DNA of 64,000 bases from Orychophragmus violaceus (GCA_030180135.1 CM058229.1:47767522-47831521), one strand, 5' to 3'; shown: positions 23,147 through 34,482, numbered from the stretch's first letter. Program-made: numbers and translations. Notes: a model not told the origin generated them from the letters alone.

Positions 23147-24047
23147 TTCCTGGAAAGAAAATCTTTCCCAAGAAAAACACAGTTCCGAGCAACCAACACT
23201 TTGTTCTTGGACCGGTTGTAAAAGTAATATGCCTTGGTCTCCTTAGGACAACCAACGAAGTAGCACTTATCGGATTTGGATGTGGGCTTATCAGAGATTA
23301 ATCGTTTAATATAAGCTTCACAACCCCAAATCTTCATGAAAGACAAATTAGGAACATTTCTAGTCCACATCTCATGTGGTGTCTTTGTAACTTATTTTGA
23401 TGTAACCCTATTTAGTGTAAACACAGACGTTTCTAGAGCGTATTCCTAGAAGGATAATGAAAAATCTGAGTGACTCATCATTGATCGAACCATATCTTAA
23501 TAAAGTCTGATTCAGGAGGAGTGGGTTGTGAAACAATTCCACAATCTCTCATATGATCATTGAATTCTTAGTTTAAGTATCCACCTCCACGATCTTATCG
23601 TAGAGTTTTAACACTTTTGCCAAGTTGATTTTGTACTTCATTCTGGAACTCTTTGTACTTTTCAAAAGATTCTGATTTATGTCTCATTAAATAGACATAA
23701 CCGTACCTACTGAAAATATCAGTAAAGTTAATGAAGTACTGAAAGTTTCCTCTAGCACTTGTGCTCATCGGGCCATACACATCCGTATGTATAAAGCCCA
23801 ATAAGTCACTGGCCCCTTCATTTTGTTCGTTCGCGACCTGTGTCGATCGATACACCTTTTGTGTCGATCGACACAACCTTTTGTTGAAAAGATCCTTTGT
23901 CATTTTACCTAATAAACAAGATTCGCATTTCTCACATGATTCATGATCAAATGAGCCCAAAAGCCCATCACTATGGAGCTTCTGAATCCGTTTCTCATTT
24001 ATGTGGTCCAAACGACGATGCCAGAGAAAAAGTTTGATTCGTATCAT
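23147..24047 (-). pseudogene. Copia B integrase, broken, with an 18-codon insertion
   Basis: Open at 23595-24047: 'FLWHRRLDHINEKRIQKLH', 'CEKCESCLLGKM', 'FIHTDVYGPM' with the first catalytic Asp kept, 'YFINFTDIFSRYGYVYLM' and 'QNQLGKSVKTLR'. Frameshifts follow, and the C-terminal part resumes at 23147-23370 ('MKIWGCEAYIKRLISDKP', 'SKSDKCYFVGCPKETKAYYF'). Compared with copia A, 'FNK-P-NERASD' has become FNK, then 19 residues, then NEGASD, a net gain of 18 codons. The added DNA contains the paired CGATCG motif (23839-23875). Copia A is inserted immediately downstream. Confidence 0.8.
23839..23875. promoter_or_regulatory. Paired CGATCG palindromes inside copia B integrase
   Basis: Cores at 23844 and 23865, 21 bp apart, with TGTGT arms. 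The sequence TTTTGTT stands on both sides (23821-23827 and 23879-23885). Absent from the same place in copia A. Confidence 0.5.
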
Positions 24048-24111
24048 TTGACTTGAATCTCTTGGTACTAATGTTATAGATAGGCACGTTTTAGAACATA
24101 AAGTCCATTCT

Positions 24112-24765
24112 CTAATTGACCGCTACCATAAAACATATCATTGTAATCAAATGAATAACACTTATTCTTAATTTGAAAACTGATATCCTTCCATATCCGA
24201 ACAAGGAATAGAAATAATATCTGCTTATAGCAGGTACATAGTAGCAGTTCTTAAGTTCAAAAACCAAGCCATAAGGCAAAAATAAATGAAATGTTCCTAC
24301 GACTGATGCAGCAACTCGTGCTCCATTTCCCACGCGCAGGTCCATTTGTCCTTTCTCCAAAATCCTACTTTTGCTTAGGTCCTGCATGTTTGTACAAATA
24401 TGAATACCACAACCGGTATCTAATACCCAATAAGTAGAACCATAAGAAGTAACATTTACTTCTATAACATAAATACCTGAAGAAGAAGTCTCGTACGTCT
24501 TCTTCAGCTTCTCATAATCTTCCAGGAATTTATTGCAGTTTCTTTTCAAATGCCCATAACCATTACAATAATGGCACTTGTCATCTTTAGAAGGACCAGT
24601 TTTAACCTTAGGAATATGGTTAGACTCGCTTGGATTCACAATCGAGCTCGTCTTGCCATTAACTTTGTTCTTACCAAGCTTCTTAAACTTTTTTACCCTT
24701 TTGTACCATAAGGACATTTGGGGTGTCCTTCTTGATGTTAGGTTCAGCAGTTTTGAGCATCCCAT
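24112..24765 (-). pseudogene. Copia B nucleocapsid knuckle and protease
   Basis: Reads CHYCNGYGHLKRNC (CCHC knuckle) then 'YWVLDTGCGIHICTN' (aspartic protease DTG) and 'DLRVGNGARVAASVVGTFHL', parallel to copia A. It is shifted one frame from the upstream gag, with the break near 24690-24700, and is closed by stops before the integrase part. Confidence 0.8.
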
Positions 24766-25429
24766 GCAATTCAGTCAACGTCTTCGTCAAGTTGTTCATG
24801 TTATAGTTCATAACAAATTGATCATAACTTGATGGCAGTGACTGCAGAATGATGTCAGTAGCCAACTCTTGGCTAATGGGACAATCCAGTTTCCCCAGGT
24901 TATCAATATAACCCATCATCTTAATGACATGAGGACTAACTGCTCCGTCCTTTGGTAGCTTTCACTCAATTAGAGACTTAACCGTTTGGTATCTCTGAGT
25001 TCGTGCCTGCTCCTGAAACATACTTTTCGGGCTAGTGATCATCTCTATTGGCGACTCCACGTTCTCGAATTGCTTCTGCAAATCCGAGTTCATGGTAGCC
25101 AATATGAGACAACACACATCGACCACATCATTAGAATGCTTATCCCAAGCATCCTTTTCTGACTGCCAGGCATTGGCTCGGTACTTCCTGGGGAGAACTT
25201 TCTCAAGGACATAGTCCTTCTTCCCCTGTTTGAGAACGATTCTCAAGTTCCGATACCATTCGAGAAAATTTGATCCATTTAACTTGTCCTTCTCAAGGAC
25301 GGATCGCAGGGAGAAAGTGTTGTGATGAGTGTTAGTCACAGCTGAGATTAAAGAAAGGAAAAAAGGTTTAGTTATGATGTTCAAGAAATGAGAAATCTTA
25401 ACTATTAAGAAAACTCGCATTATATTCAA
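24683..25429 (-). pseudogene. Copia B Gag, broken
   Basis: UBN2-type Gag: 'TFSLRSVLEKDKLNGSNF', 'WYRNLRIVLKQGKKDYVL', 'FQEQARTQRYQTVKSLIE', then a TGA at 24962-24964, then the same frame continues to 'KMMGYIDNLGKLDCPIS' and 'LTELHGMLKTAEPNIKK'. Matches copia A residue by residue over the whole length. One in-frame stop and one frameshift at the 3' side. Confidence 0.8.
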
Positions 25430-26460
25430 TCAATGTTTCCTCAAATGAATATAATGATCCAAGACCCATACTTCACTAAACTTGAGTGAGCCACTGGCTA
25501 TCACCCAAATTTTAGCTATCTAGGTAAGCAACAACTTTGCTAGTTATATCCAATATAACTCTTGGTTGTGGATTGACATCTCATGTCCAATCCACATGAT
25601 GTCTCTGAGCCCAAAACGATTTTGATGGCCCAGTCAAGTAAACCAATCTCTTAAGTCATGTAATTGTTGATACCTTGCACTGTAAGACTATCAACACGAT
25701 TACCTCTTGCCTTACTCATGTACTTGTGGACACCTTGCACTGCAAATCTATCGCACAATGAAACGAGTCTTGACAGTTGACAAGATCGGGAAGACATCAA
25801 GGATTACTTGATATTTAGTTTGAGGAACGGAACTGTTTTTTAAAACGTTTAATCTTATTATGTTTTAATTATTCTAATAAAAGGATTTATCTTGGTTTGG
25901 TTCTGTGATTTCAGGTTCAATAACCAAAACCAGCGGACCCTGTGTCGACCGACACTATTTTAGTGTCGATCGATACAGATTTACCAAAACCAATTTGCGA
26001 TAACCGATCAATCCAATTGATCTGGTTTTTGATAACCGGTCAGTGTCGATTGACACTACATTAGTGCCGGTCGATACCAAACTTATCAAAACAATCACAA
26101 TAAACCGTTTTAGCGTTTTAACCAATTTTAACCAAGCTCGATAATCGGTCCAATCCAATTGAACCGACTATCCTGATCACGAGGTCTGTGTCGACCGACA
26201 CAACTCTTGTGTCGATCGTCACAGTTAGGTTAAACCTGAATTTTATTCGGGTTATCATTCGGGTTAAACTCTTGTGTCGATCGATACCAATCCGGTGTCG
26301 ATCGACACAGTACGATAAACCCTATAATCGTTTTCAAACCAAAAAACCTAAACTAGATTACTTTGATCAAAACGAGTTTTAGCATGCTTGTATCAATTAT
26401 ACAGAGATCTAGATTCAACTAATCTAATCATCATGCTACTGATTCAATAGAACCCTAAGG
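25430..26460 (-). other. 5' leader of copia B with four paired CGATCG motifs
   Basis: No gene. Four pairs lie within 370 bp: 25941-25977, 26042-26078, 26187-26223 and 26273-26310, all with a 21 bp core-to-core distance and TGTGT/ACACA-type arms, some cores being CGACCG, CGATTG or CGGTCG. The cluster is 150-530 bp downstream of the primer site (26461-26472) in transcript direction. Confidence 0.6.
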
Positions 26461-26472
26461 CTCTGATACCAC

Positions 26473-27153
26473 TGTAGGAATTTCTAGCAGTTCCTAATCA
26501 GATTAGCAACCCTAGGTATAAATTCAAAGCCTAGGATCTAGGGTTCATGTATAATGAATCATGAGATCTCGAAATTACCTGGAGATTAGCAACGGAAGAT
26601 GAACAAATAATCGAGATCTTAAAGCGCCTCAAGTGTTGCGCCTCTACTGGTATCCACAAGCACACAAACTGGAACGGATGGGATGCTAGTGCCGTCAGAG
26701 ATAAGATCTCTCAGGAGGTTTTAGTTTCTTTCTGGTGGCTGTGTATTGGGTTGGATCTGTGAAAAATCGACCATATATCTTATATATGTTGACTTATACC
26801 ACGACCTAATTAACCAAGGATTAAACCGAAGTTAATTAAGTCATCCGCGATATGTGTCGATCGATACACTTTTTGTGTCGATCGACACTGCCTCAGAAAC
26901 TCGATATTGAATGCATATCAAATATGCATTTACCAGATCATTACATTAATGATCAACCTCATATACTATGTCCAGTTTTCTTAGGTGTGTGACCCTGTAG
27001 GATCATATAACATTAGCAATGAGTTCTAAACTCATTGATCATAAGTGGCTTCTAGCAAAGCATTATGATTGCCCAGTGTTATATGACTGTCTCATCTCGA
27101 CAATACAACTTTCACTTAGAGTGAGTACAATAGATTTCAGGACATTCCCAACA
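26473..27153 (-). repeat. 5' LTR of copia B
   Basis: 681 bp, TG...CA; the paired CGATCG motif is at 26853-26889 (cores 26858 and 26879). Adjoins the primer site on its left. Confidence 0.85.
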
Positions 27154-27158
27154 CACAT

Positions 27159-27291
27159 TTGATAAAATCAAGAAAGGAAAATAAGATGCAAAAAATAATC
27201 GACAGAGACTAGGGATTCAATTAACTCAAAATAAGAATCGAGATAGATGACAAGGAGGCGAAAGAGAAGACCAGAAGTGGCTCGAGGCGGA
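27159..27291 (-). repeat. Middle LTR of gypsy element G, segment 2
   Basis: Continues the sequence broken at 12493 ('ataaaatcaagaaagg' onwards, compare 8388-8440). Ends with GCGGA, the target duplication of the Athila-type solo LTR. Confidence 0.75.
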
Positions 27292-27488
27292 TGATATACC
27301 ATGGATTTTATGGCTTTTAACCATGGTATATGACTTCTTATCGAGTCTTTTAGAGTCCTTTGTAGTCTTTTTATGTATGTTTTCAGGTCTAGACACGTTT
27401 GGAGCGGATTTGGACATTATGGCGCATTCTGGAGCATTTTGAAGATTTAACCCGAGAGATAGAGTTCACTGTCGATTTCAGAGTATTG

Positions 27489-27525
27489 TGTCGATCGACA
27501 CAACATGTGCATCGATCGACACACA
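27489..27525. promoter_or_regulatory. Paired CGATCG palindromes in the Athila-type solo LTR
   Basis: Cores at 27493 and 27514, 21 bp apart. On the + strand a TTATATTAG sequence lies about 100 bp downstream (27628). Confidence 0.5.
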
Positions 27526-28128
27526 TGCGTATAAGGCTTTTCTCGGCGGTTAATGAAGAGTTTAGAATTTGCAACAAAGACCCAGAAGTTTCTCATAATT
27601 ACAAAGAAGCCCCAGCCGTGATTAGATCATTATATTAGGGTTTTTAAGCCATTGTTTAGGCTACGCTTTACTTACGCATTATTTTACTTTGAGAGAGTTA
27701 GGGGCTGATCTTGTACTCGAGAGAGAAGAGATTTTCCCCAATTTCTTATTCTATTTTATGCTATTTGGTTTTCTATTCATCATGTCTATTGTTATGATTT
27801 CCAAGGCGGAGTAGTTCTCCAGTTAGGTTTAGGGATTCTCACAGGGGATTTCATGGAATTATAGGTTGATCAATCTGTAGGGATTCATATCTTTCTAGTT
27901 CTTCATCTAGGGTTGTTCTTAATGCTTGATCTGAATTGGCCACTTAGATTATTGATGTTAGGTTGATTTCTGCAACGAAAGTTGATTAATTAACTAGAAA
28001 GAACTTTGATGAGCAATTTGACTATTCGCAAAGAAATTTGGCTTAGGAGAATTGTGAACGAAAAAACCTGAGATTAATGCTTGTTTAGAACTCTAGGATT
28101 CGCAACGAAAGTTGGCTTGCTAGGTTGT

Positions 28129-29313
28129 TGATAGGTCTAGTTTTATCCCTATTCTACTGCAAGTGCACAGTTAATGCAATCGTAGTATATAAGGTATCGA
28201 ATCCCACAAGGACTCTCAGTCACACAATAGATTAATAGCAGTTCAGATTTAATTAAGCGAAGCAGATGTGAAAACAGTAAACGAAATAGCAAAGTAAATC
28301 AAGTGAGTTTGTAAGCAAGAGGGCAAAGCGTTAGGTTTCAGGAGTTCTCAGGAAATCAGGAACGCAAGCAATCAATCTATCTAGATCCAATCAATAACTA
28401 TTCTAGAACTCAAACACTGATATAGAATTAACCAAATTCCTTTGCGATAATTCTCTAAGTCTAAGTGCAGCAAACCAAACTTCCGTTTGCGAGAACTAAC
28501 AGATTAAACTAGCATTAATTCCAAGTTTGATATGTTCACAATTAACCTGAACCAAACTTCCGTTTGCGAACAGTTTAATTGCTTATCTAAATTCTTTCTA
28601 GTTAAATTAACCAACTTCCGCTGCATTAATCAACCTAACATCATAACTCTGATTAGCTACTTCAGATTAAGCATTAAGAACAACTTAGATAAAGAACTAG
28701 CAGATATGGGTCTTTACAGATTAATTAAACTATAATTCTCTGAAATCCTTGATGAGAATCCTTCAACCTAACAGGTGATCTACTCAGACATATTCATCGA
28801 GACAGAAGATATCATGAGTAGAAAACCAAATATCATAAAATCAAATAAGAACTGGGGTTCAAAATCAAGTCTCCTTCGAGATCAGGATCAGCCCCTCAAC
28901 TCTCTCTGAGTAAAACTTAACGTAAGAAAAGCTTGTCAAAGCGTCGCCTAACAAGTGGCTGTAAAACCTAATTATAATCCTAAAACACGTTTTGGGGCTT
29001 CTTTGTAAATATCAGGAACTTCTAGGCAGAATTGCAGTTTCATCACTCTTTATTAAACCGTCTTTTGGCCCATTTCGCTGGTGCATCGATCGATGCTAGG
29101 AATGCAACGATCGACACCTTTCTCTGTTTCGGACAGTGAACTCCATCTCTCGGCCAAATACTTCAATTAGCTCCAGAAAGTGTCTAAATCACCAAATATG
29201 CTCCAAATGTGTTTGTACCTAATAAACACCTGAAAAGACTCTAAAACATAGTAAAAGATTCGATAAATAACACATATACCATGCTTAAAAGCCATAAAAT
29301 CCATGGTATATCA
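28129..29313 (-). repeat. 3' LTR of the Athila-type element
   Basis: 1185 bp, TGATAGGT...GGTATATCA; paired CGATCG motif at 29082-29118 (cores 29087 and 29108). Confidence 0.92.
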
Positions 29314-30680
29314 ACTCCCCCACACTTAGCTCTTGCTTGTCCTCAAGCAAGACAAAGAACTAAATGTAGTCAAGAGGTTTGAAAACTCTTCAGAAACTCA
29401 TTTCATCCTAGAAGCTACAATACTCAGATTCCCCTTAGTAAACCACTGAAAGAATCAATCACAGGATATCAAGACCAACATGTACTTCCCCCACACTTAG
29501 CAACTGTCCTAGGTAAACTCCACAATCACATTCAAGCATTCAAATTCTCCCTACTGACTTCTGCAAGTATTTAAGTGCGGTCTCACCTAAGGAGTATCGA
29601 TCTAAAGGCACATGGATTCTTACCTTATCAGCTCTAGACCACCATACTATCTTTCTCTAGTCCCTTTCTTCTCTTTCCCTTCTTTAACAACTGATTTTTC
29701 CCCACTGGGTATCATTTTATTTTTTTTATCAGTGTTCTTCCCGTTATGGGGTGTACTTTGGACACATTCCATGGATCACATGAGAGAAAATAGTGTTTGC
29801 TACCATTCTCATGACCACTTCGGAGTTACTAACTCATCCTCAGTTTATTATATTTTTTTTTTACTTTACAGAAGGGGAGAAGGGGACTAAATAGGACAGG
29901 TTTACGGGCTGTGTCAGAACTAACAGGGAATCCGACATAAAGCATACCAAGCCCTTAGGTGAGAAATCTAAGTCAGTATTAAGGTTGAAATCAGTAAAGG
30001 ATCCTCTGATACCTGAAGTGATGTGGGTGTTCCCAGTAGGTCGATCTGTGATGGAGTTTTCTAATAGTCATAGATAGATCCTGCAACTTCATCCCAATGG
30101 TTACTTAAGTTCCTGCAAGTCTTGTAAATCTTCTCAGAAAATCATAGTTTCTTACTTAAACAATTTTGACTCAATAAAACAAAAATTTTGAAAAACGGAC
30201 TGACTCTTAAGAAAACAGAAAACAAAAGTCAGTAGCACCTCCCCCACACTTAAGACACACTGTCCCCAGTAGTGTCCAGTGAAGGATCGGTAAAAAGAAA
30301 GAAAAATTGTTAATGGATGTTTTAGTTCTGTCGGGTTTTACCTCTGTCGCACAAGCATCGATCGTTGCACTAAGTGCATCGACCGTTACTTGGCGATTTT
30401 TTTCGTTGAGTGTCGATCGTTGCTCAAAGCAGCAACGATCGTTGCAATGCGTATATCGGATCAGACAGCTAGTTAGCAGGTTAGTCCGTCGGTTTATGTC
30501 AATTTTTAAAAACCTGCAAGCTGAGAACACTAGAAACACAGTAAAATCGAAGCAAAAGAAGTACCGAACAAAGTACAAATCATCCAAACATAGCAAATCC
30601 TAAATAAATGAAAAACAAAAGTGCAAGAAAAGATAAAAAGTCAGAATACAGAACCGAATGTCTGAAAATGGAGACTACGC
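29314..30680 (-). other. 3' non-coding region of the Athila-type element
   Basis: No gene. Three similar 'cccccacactta' tracts lie at 29317, 29489 and 30240; the first adjoins the LTR and is the working purine tract, the others may be secondary. Two paired CGATCG motifs are at 30354-30390 and 30409-30446, just downstream of the ATHILA ORF in transcript direction. Confidence 0.65.
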
Positions 30681-32240
30681 TCACTCGCTAACATCATCTA
30701 TCCCTCCATACAGTGCATCGTCATCGGCTGCCTCAGCTGCGGGATCAGTGTCAGTCGGGGGAGGAGGAGTCGGGGATCGTCGTCTGCGTCGAGAAGCGGG
30801 TACTGGCTGCTGAACCTGTGGTGGCCTCCTGCAGCTGCAAGTACGCATGAAGTTCCAAAAGACTCGAAACATACCATCTGATCTCTCTCTCCACTCTGCC
30901 TCAGAGTATGCACTGTAAGGCATCGCAGGCTCTGGAAAGGGACCCACATCGTCGGCTGGGGCAGGCGCTGGCGCAGGAGCAGAGGAGGATGAAGCTCTCG
31001 TAGAAGGCTCTCCCAGCGGATGAGCCATGGTAGGCACTGAGCGTCGATCTCTGGCAGGAGGGCGGAAGCTCAAAGCATCAATGGTATCAATCTGAGTCAA
31101 CCTAGCAGCAGGAAGATCAATACCAAACTGTGTATCCTCAGGGTCGTAATAAACCCACACTCGCCCCTCCTTCAGCCACGTAGCACTCTGCAAGTGACTG
31201 AGATCCAAGAACTCGCGCTCAGTAACGCACTCCGTATCCCCCATAGGGATCCCGCAGTGTCTGAAAATAGGAGTGAGAAGACTCCCTACTGTCTCCTTGC
31301 GCGCGCCTTCATAAGGCTTCTTCTGCAGCTCGCAAAGATGATGAGCAAATACGGCTCCCAGGTTGACTTTCCTAGCCGAGTTCCGCACATCCGTACTCCT
31401 GAACTGCTCTGTCAGTCCTCTAAATAGGAACTCCAACTCGTTCTTGCGCATCTTGTTGGCCTCATGCTTGCACAATAGAGTGCGTCCCAAGATACGCAAG
31501 ACATACCTGAGAACCGGATGCCTAACTTGAATAACAGGCGTAGTCCGTGAGTGATACCGTCCACCACCAATGTACTGCCAGAACTGCACTGCCTCTGCTG
31601 GTTCCCATGGAAGGGTCATGTCGGTGTGTGGCTGCTCAATGCTGAACCCATAAATCCTACAGATATCGAGAAGGGGTACTCGATACCTGGCGCCGAGACA
31701 CATGAAGGTGAAAGTGCCTCCTCGAGCATCCATGCTGTCCGGGTTTGGGTATACAACCCTGCACGTGGCAAGCAACTGCCTCACAAGCTCTGGGTACAAA
31801 TCGTAAGGCTGCATCGGCATTGTCCCCAGACCAATGCCTCTGCACAGCTCCATAACCTGCGTGTCTATGCCGAGACTCTTGCAGGTTGAGTAATCAGCGA
31901 ACTTGGTTGGCGCTATCTCCATACCACACCAACCGTTATACAACAAAGTGTCGTATTCGTCCCAGTACTCGTGTAGCGGCCTCTCTGTGAAATCATCCGT
32001 ACCGAGCATCCTCTTAATAGAACCACCCCAGATGCGATCAGACTGAATCGGAAGTTTCTCTGGCCTTGGCCATGGTTGTCCTATGATCGCGTGAACCAAA
32101 TGATACGGCTGTGGAGGATCAGAATCCCTGTGCAACCATTCCGGTGGCGGAATGTATTGTCGTGAGGCGCTTGCGGCTTGTGCTCGTTTCTTGCGGGGTT
32201 GATTCTGGGTTGCCATCTGCAAAACAGAAAATTTGAACAA
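30681..32240 (-). CDS. ATHILA ORF1-type protein of the Athila element
   Basis: Intact 519-codon frame. The likely true start is the Met at residue 9 (MATQNQPRKKRAQA), giving a basic N-terminus. The middle holds the family core: 'YDTLLYNGWCGMEIAPTKFA', 'ELVRQLLATCRVVYP', 'GGTFTFMCLGARYRVPLLDI', 'CRIYGFSIEQP' and 'LGAVFAHHLCELQ'. The C-terminus is low-complexity (Ser/Ala/Pro-rich, then an Arg-rich and an acidic end). In Athila elements this ORF follows pol; its role is unknown and I see no transmembrane segments. Here it follows gag directly because pol is absent. The intact frame fits the young age of the insertion. Confidence 0.85.
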   Translation of the reverse strand: MFKFSVLQMATQNQPRKKRAQAASASRQYIPPPEWLHRDSDPPQPYHLVHAIIGQPWPRPEKLPIQSDRIWGGSIKRMLGTDDFTERPLHEYWDEYDTLLYNGWCGMEIAPTKFADYSTCKSLGIDTQVMELCRGIGLGTMPMQPYDLYPELVRQLLATCRVVYPNPDSMDARGGTFTFMCLGARYRVPLLDICRIYGFSIEQPHTDMTLPWEPAEAVQFWQYIGGGRYHSRTTPVIQVRHPVLRYVLRILGRTLLCKHEANKMRKNELEFLFRGLTEQFRSTDVRNSARKVNLGAVFAHHLCELQKKPYEGARKETVGSLLTPIFRHCGIPMGDTECVTEREFLDLSHLQSATWLKEGRVWVYYDPEDTQFGIDLPAARLTQIDTIDALSFRPPARDRRSVPTMAHPLGEPSTRASSSSAPAPAPAPADDVGPFPEPAMPYSAYSEAEWRERSDGMFRVFWNFMRTCSCRRPPQVQQPVPASRRRRRSPTPPPPTDTDPAAEAADDDALYGGIDDVSE

Positions 32241-33039
32241 ATTAGTCTAGGCAACTCTCTGTTAAATCGTCGTGCAACGACCGTTGCACTAATGCAGCGA
32301 TCGTTGCAGGGCGATTCCGTGTAATCGAACATTTCCCAAAATCGCAATGCAACGACCGCTGCTCGAGAGCAACGACCGTTGCAGGGCGATTTTGCCGCAA
32401 ACAATTCATCAAAAATTAGTCAAATCCAAGCCACATTGTCTCAAATCAGTTCAAAATCATCATTCCTCACCCTAAATCGTTCTAATTACACATGCATCAT
32501 CAATATTTGGTCCAAAAATCGACAACCCTAAAACCCTAAAAATCCAATCCGAAAATTCGAAAATTGAAGAACATTACCTTGATTTCTCGAGATATAGGTT
32601 GGGGAAATGGATTGGGATCGTAAAAACAAGCAAATAGCTCTTGAAAACAAGAAATTTGACGAAGAAATGATGATTTTTGGGTGGAGGTTCTCGGTGTGTC
32701 GACCAAAGGGAATGGAGAAGAAGAAGAGAAAAGAGGGTTTAAGGTAACTTACCTGGTCGTGGGTGCAACGATCGTTGCTTTAGGGGCAACGATCGATGCT
32801 TGTTGAACCAGATTGATTCCGGTTTAGCTCAACGTACCTTAATTTTCGATTTAAACCAAATGCAACGACCGTTGTACATGTGAGCAACGATCGCCACACA
32901 TCTCCAGACTTGTGTTCTGTATCTAATAACTAACAAAAACAACTAAAAACTTTAAATCCTAAGAAAAACACCAAAAATGAGAAAGAAAAATAATTAAACC
33001 TAACAGTGGGTTGCTTGACTTTTGGAAAAGAGGTCAAAC
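32241..33039 (-). other. Spacer where Athila pol would be
   Basis: 0.8 kb between the gag-like ORF and ATHILA ORF, with no protease, RT or integrase motif. Four paired CGATCG motifs: 32273-32308, 32348-32383, 32764-32800 and 32861-32898, with arms of the TGCAA/TTGCA type. Confidence 0.65.
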
Positions 33040-34482
33040 TTATGGAGGTTTCAACAGAGACTTTGAGTGTCTCTGTGAATGCCTTATCATCCATGGTGGT
33101 GTGTAAGCAGTAGCAGCATGATGTCGTCCTAGGAACGTGGGGAGGAATGTAGGGTGGGATTGACACTTGGGTGTTTTAACGCTCTTTCCTGCATTCATAA
33201 CAGTGGAGTCAGGAGGTTTAGACTTAGAGGATTTATGTTTTACCTTTGGCAAAGATTTGATGTTCGGAGCCTTCTGTTTATGAGTAGTTTTAGGCCTTGA
33301 AGATGTTAGAATAGGCTCTTGTGGAACCACCATCTTCTTGTCAACCACCAATGTGCACTGAACCACATTTGTAGATTTAACGGGAGCTTTCGGGAATGGT
33401 ATCGGAGGTTTGTAGGCTTTTTCCTTAGCAGGTTCTCGAGATATGGGTGAAACTGGTTCCTTTCGGGGTGCAACGATCGGTGCGTGTGATGCAACGATCG
33501 ATGCTGTCGTCTCAACTCGGGTTTCAACTACAGTCTCGGGTTTATCTGCTTCTCGGTCCATTCCAGCTATCTCAGATTCAAATTTCTCTTCTTGGCTTGG
33601 TCCCCCTTCAATCTGGACTATCCAAGTCAAAAGATCCATGTCAATCTCTGTTGAGTCGGGTGCATCGAAGCTTTCGAGCTCAGGTAATTCAACATCAAAT
33701 CCCCCTCTGTCTTCCACAAATTCCACAGCCTTAACTGCTAGACATGATCCATGATCCATCTGTGTGTTATCCTGAGTGAGAATGTTGCTGTCATGAGCTT
33801 CTTGAGAATCCTTTGTTGTGGTAGAACTTGGAACTTGATCCATCTGTGTGTCCAGCTGCTTCATGCGAGTGCTCAAGGATTCAAATTTCTCATTCAAATT
33901 AGTGTACAGGTTCTCTAGCTTCGAGCTGAAAGAAGCTGTGTTCTGCTGTTGTCTTTCAATTGATTGCTCTAACATCATCTCTAGTTTGCTCCTTTGTGTA
34001 GGAGATGCCAGATGGGAAGTATTATGGTCTCTTGATCCTTGGGTGTGCCTAGAACATTGTCTCCGCTGATGTTCCAAAGTATATCCATAAGAGTCGGCTC
34101 CAGCCATATAATGTACCTCTGGAAACTTATCAGTTTCTGCCTCTGCTCGGAACTGTCTCTCCCTAAGTAAGATGTCGTGGATGTCATCTATCTTATGTTG
34201 CATCTCAGCTACTTGCCCAACCAATACATGGTAATCTGGTAAGATGGGGTTTCCTTCCCCATCTATTTTCTGACCTTTTGCGTTGCATATGTGACCCTCT
34301 TGGTCTCGTAGAACGCCGTTTTCACCGCGAATCAAAATCACAGGTTCCATGGCGCGGAACCTATTGAACGTCTCAGACCTCAGCATCGCTGTTCTCGCCT
34401 TGCGTCGATCGATGCAATGTGAGCAACGATCGATGCAGTGCGAATCCCTGCGAATCCAAAAATCAAAAACGTGAGTAAACAA
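33040..34482 (-). CDS. Gag-derived ORF of the Athila-type element
   Basis: Intact 480-codon frame. The start is probably the Met at residue 45 (MEPVILIRGENG, codon 34348-34350), since the first 44 residues read through a paired CGATCG motif ('HCIDRCSHCIDRR'). It contains 'DQEGHICNAKGQKIDGEGNP', a helical region 'QVAEMQHKIDDIHDILLRER', and a probable coiled coil around 'SKLENLYTNLNEKFESLSTR', features of the C-terminal half of Athila Gag. The capsid-like Retrotrans_gag core and a CCHC knuckle are not visible. A second motif (33469-33505) is read as 'IVASHAPIVAP'. The C-terminus is basic and Lys/Pro-rich. Packaging ability is doubtful. Confidence 0.75.
   Translation of the reverse strand: MFTHVFDFWIRRDSHCIDRCSHCIDRRKARTAMLRSETFNRFRAMEPVILIRGENGVLRDQEGHICNAKGQKIDGEGNPILPDYHVLVGQVAEMQHKIDDIHDILLRERQFRAEAETDKFPEVHYMAGADSYGYTLEHQRRQCSRHTQGSRDHNTSHLASPTQRSKLEMMLEQSIERQQQNTASFSSKLENLYTNLNEKFESLSTRMKQLDTQMDQVPSSTTTKDSQEAHDSNILTQDNTQMDHGSCLAVKAVEFVEDRGGFDVELPELESFDAPDSTEIDMDLLTWIVQIEGGPSQEEKFESEIAGMDREADKPETVVETRVETTASIVASHAPIVAPRKEPVSPISREPAKEKAYKPPIPFPKAPVKSTNVVQCTLVVDKKMVVPQEPILTSSRPKTTHKQKAPNIKSLPKVKHKSSKSKPPDSTVMNAGKSVKTPKCQSHPTFLPTFLGRHHAATAYTPPWMIRHSQRHSKSLLKPP
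34401..34437. promoter_or_regulatory. Paired CGATCG palindromes at the start of the Athila gag ORF
   Basis: Cores at 34406 and 34427, 21 bp apart, about 130 bp downstream of the primer site in transcript direction. Confidence 0.5.

Larger units (their letters stand above)
12494..27153 (-). mobile_element. Ty1/copia retrotransposon B, degenerate, with nested copia A
   Basis: Two 681 bp LTRs (12494-13174 and 26473-27153) differ at about 15 positions counted by eye. Flanks are CACAG (12489-12493) and CACAT (27154-27158), a target duplication with one change. The primer site GTGGTATCAGAG (- strand) is at 26461-26472, and the purine tract complement 'atctcccacttg' is at 13175-13186. The order gag, protease, integrase, RT on the - strand is the copia order. 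It has many stops and frameshifts and lacks RNase H. It holds eight of the 19 paired CGATCG motifs. Confidence 0.9.
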
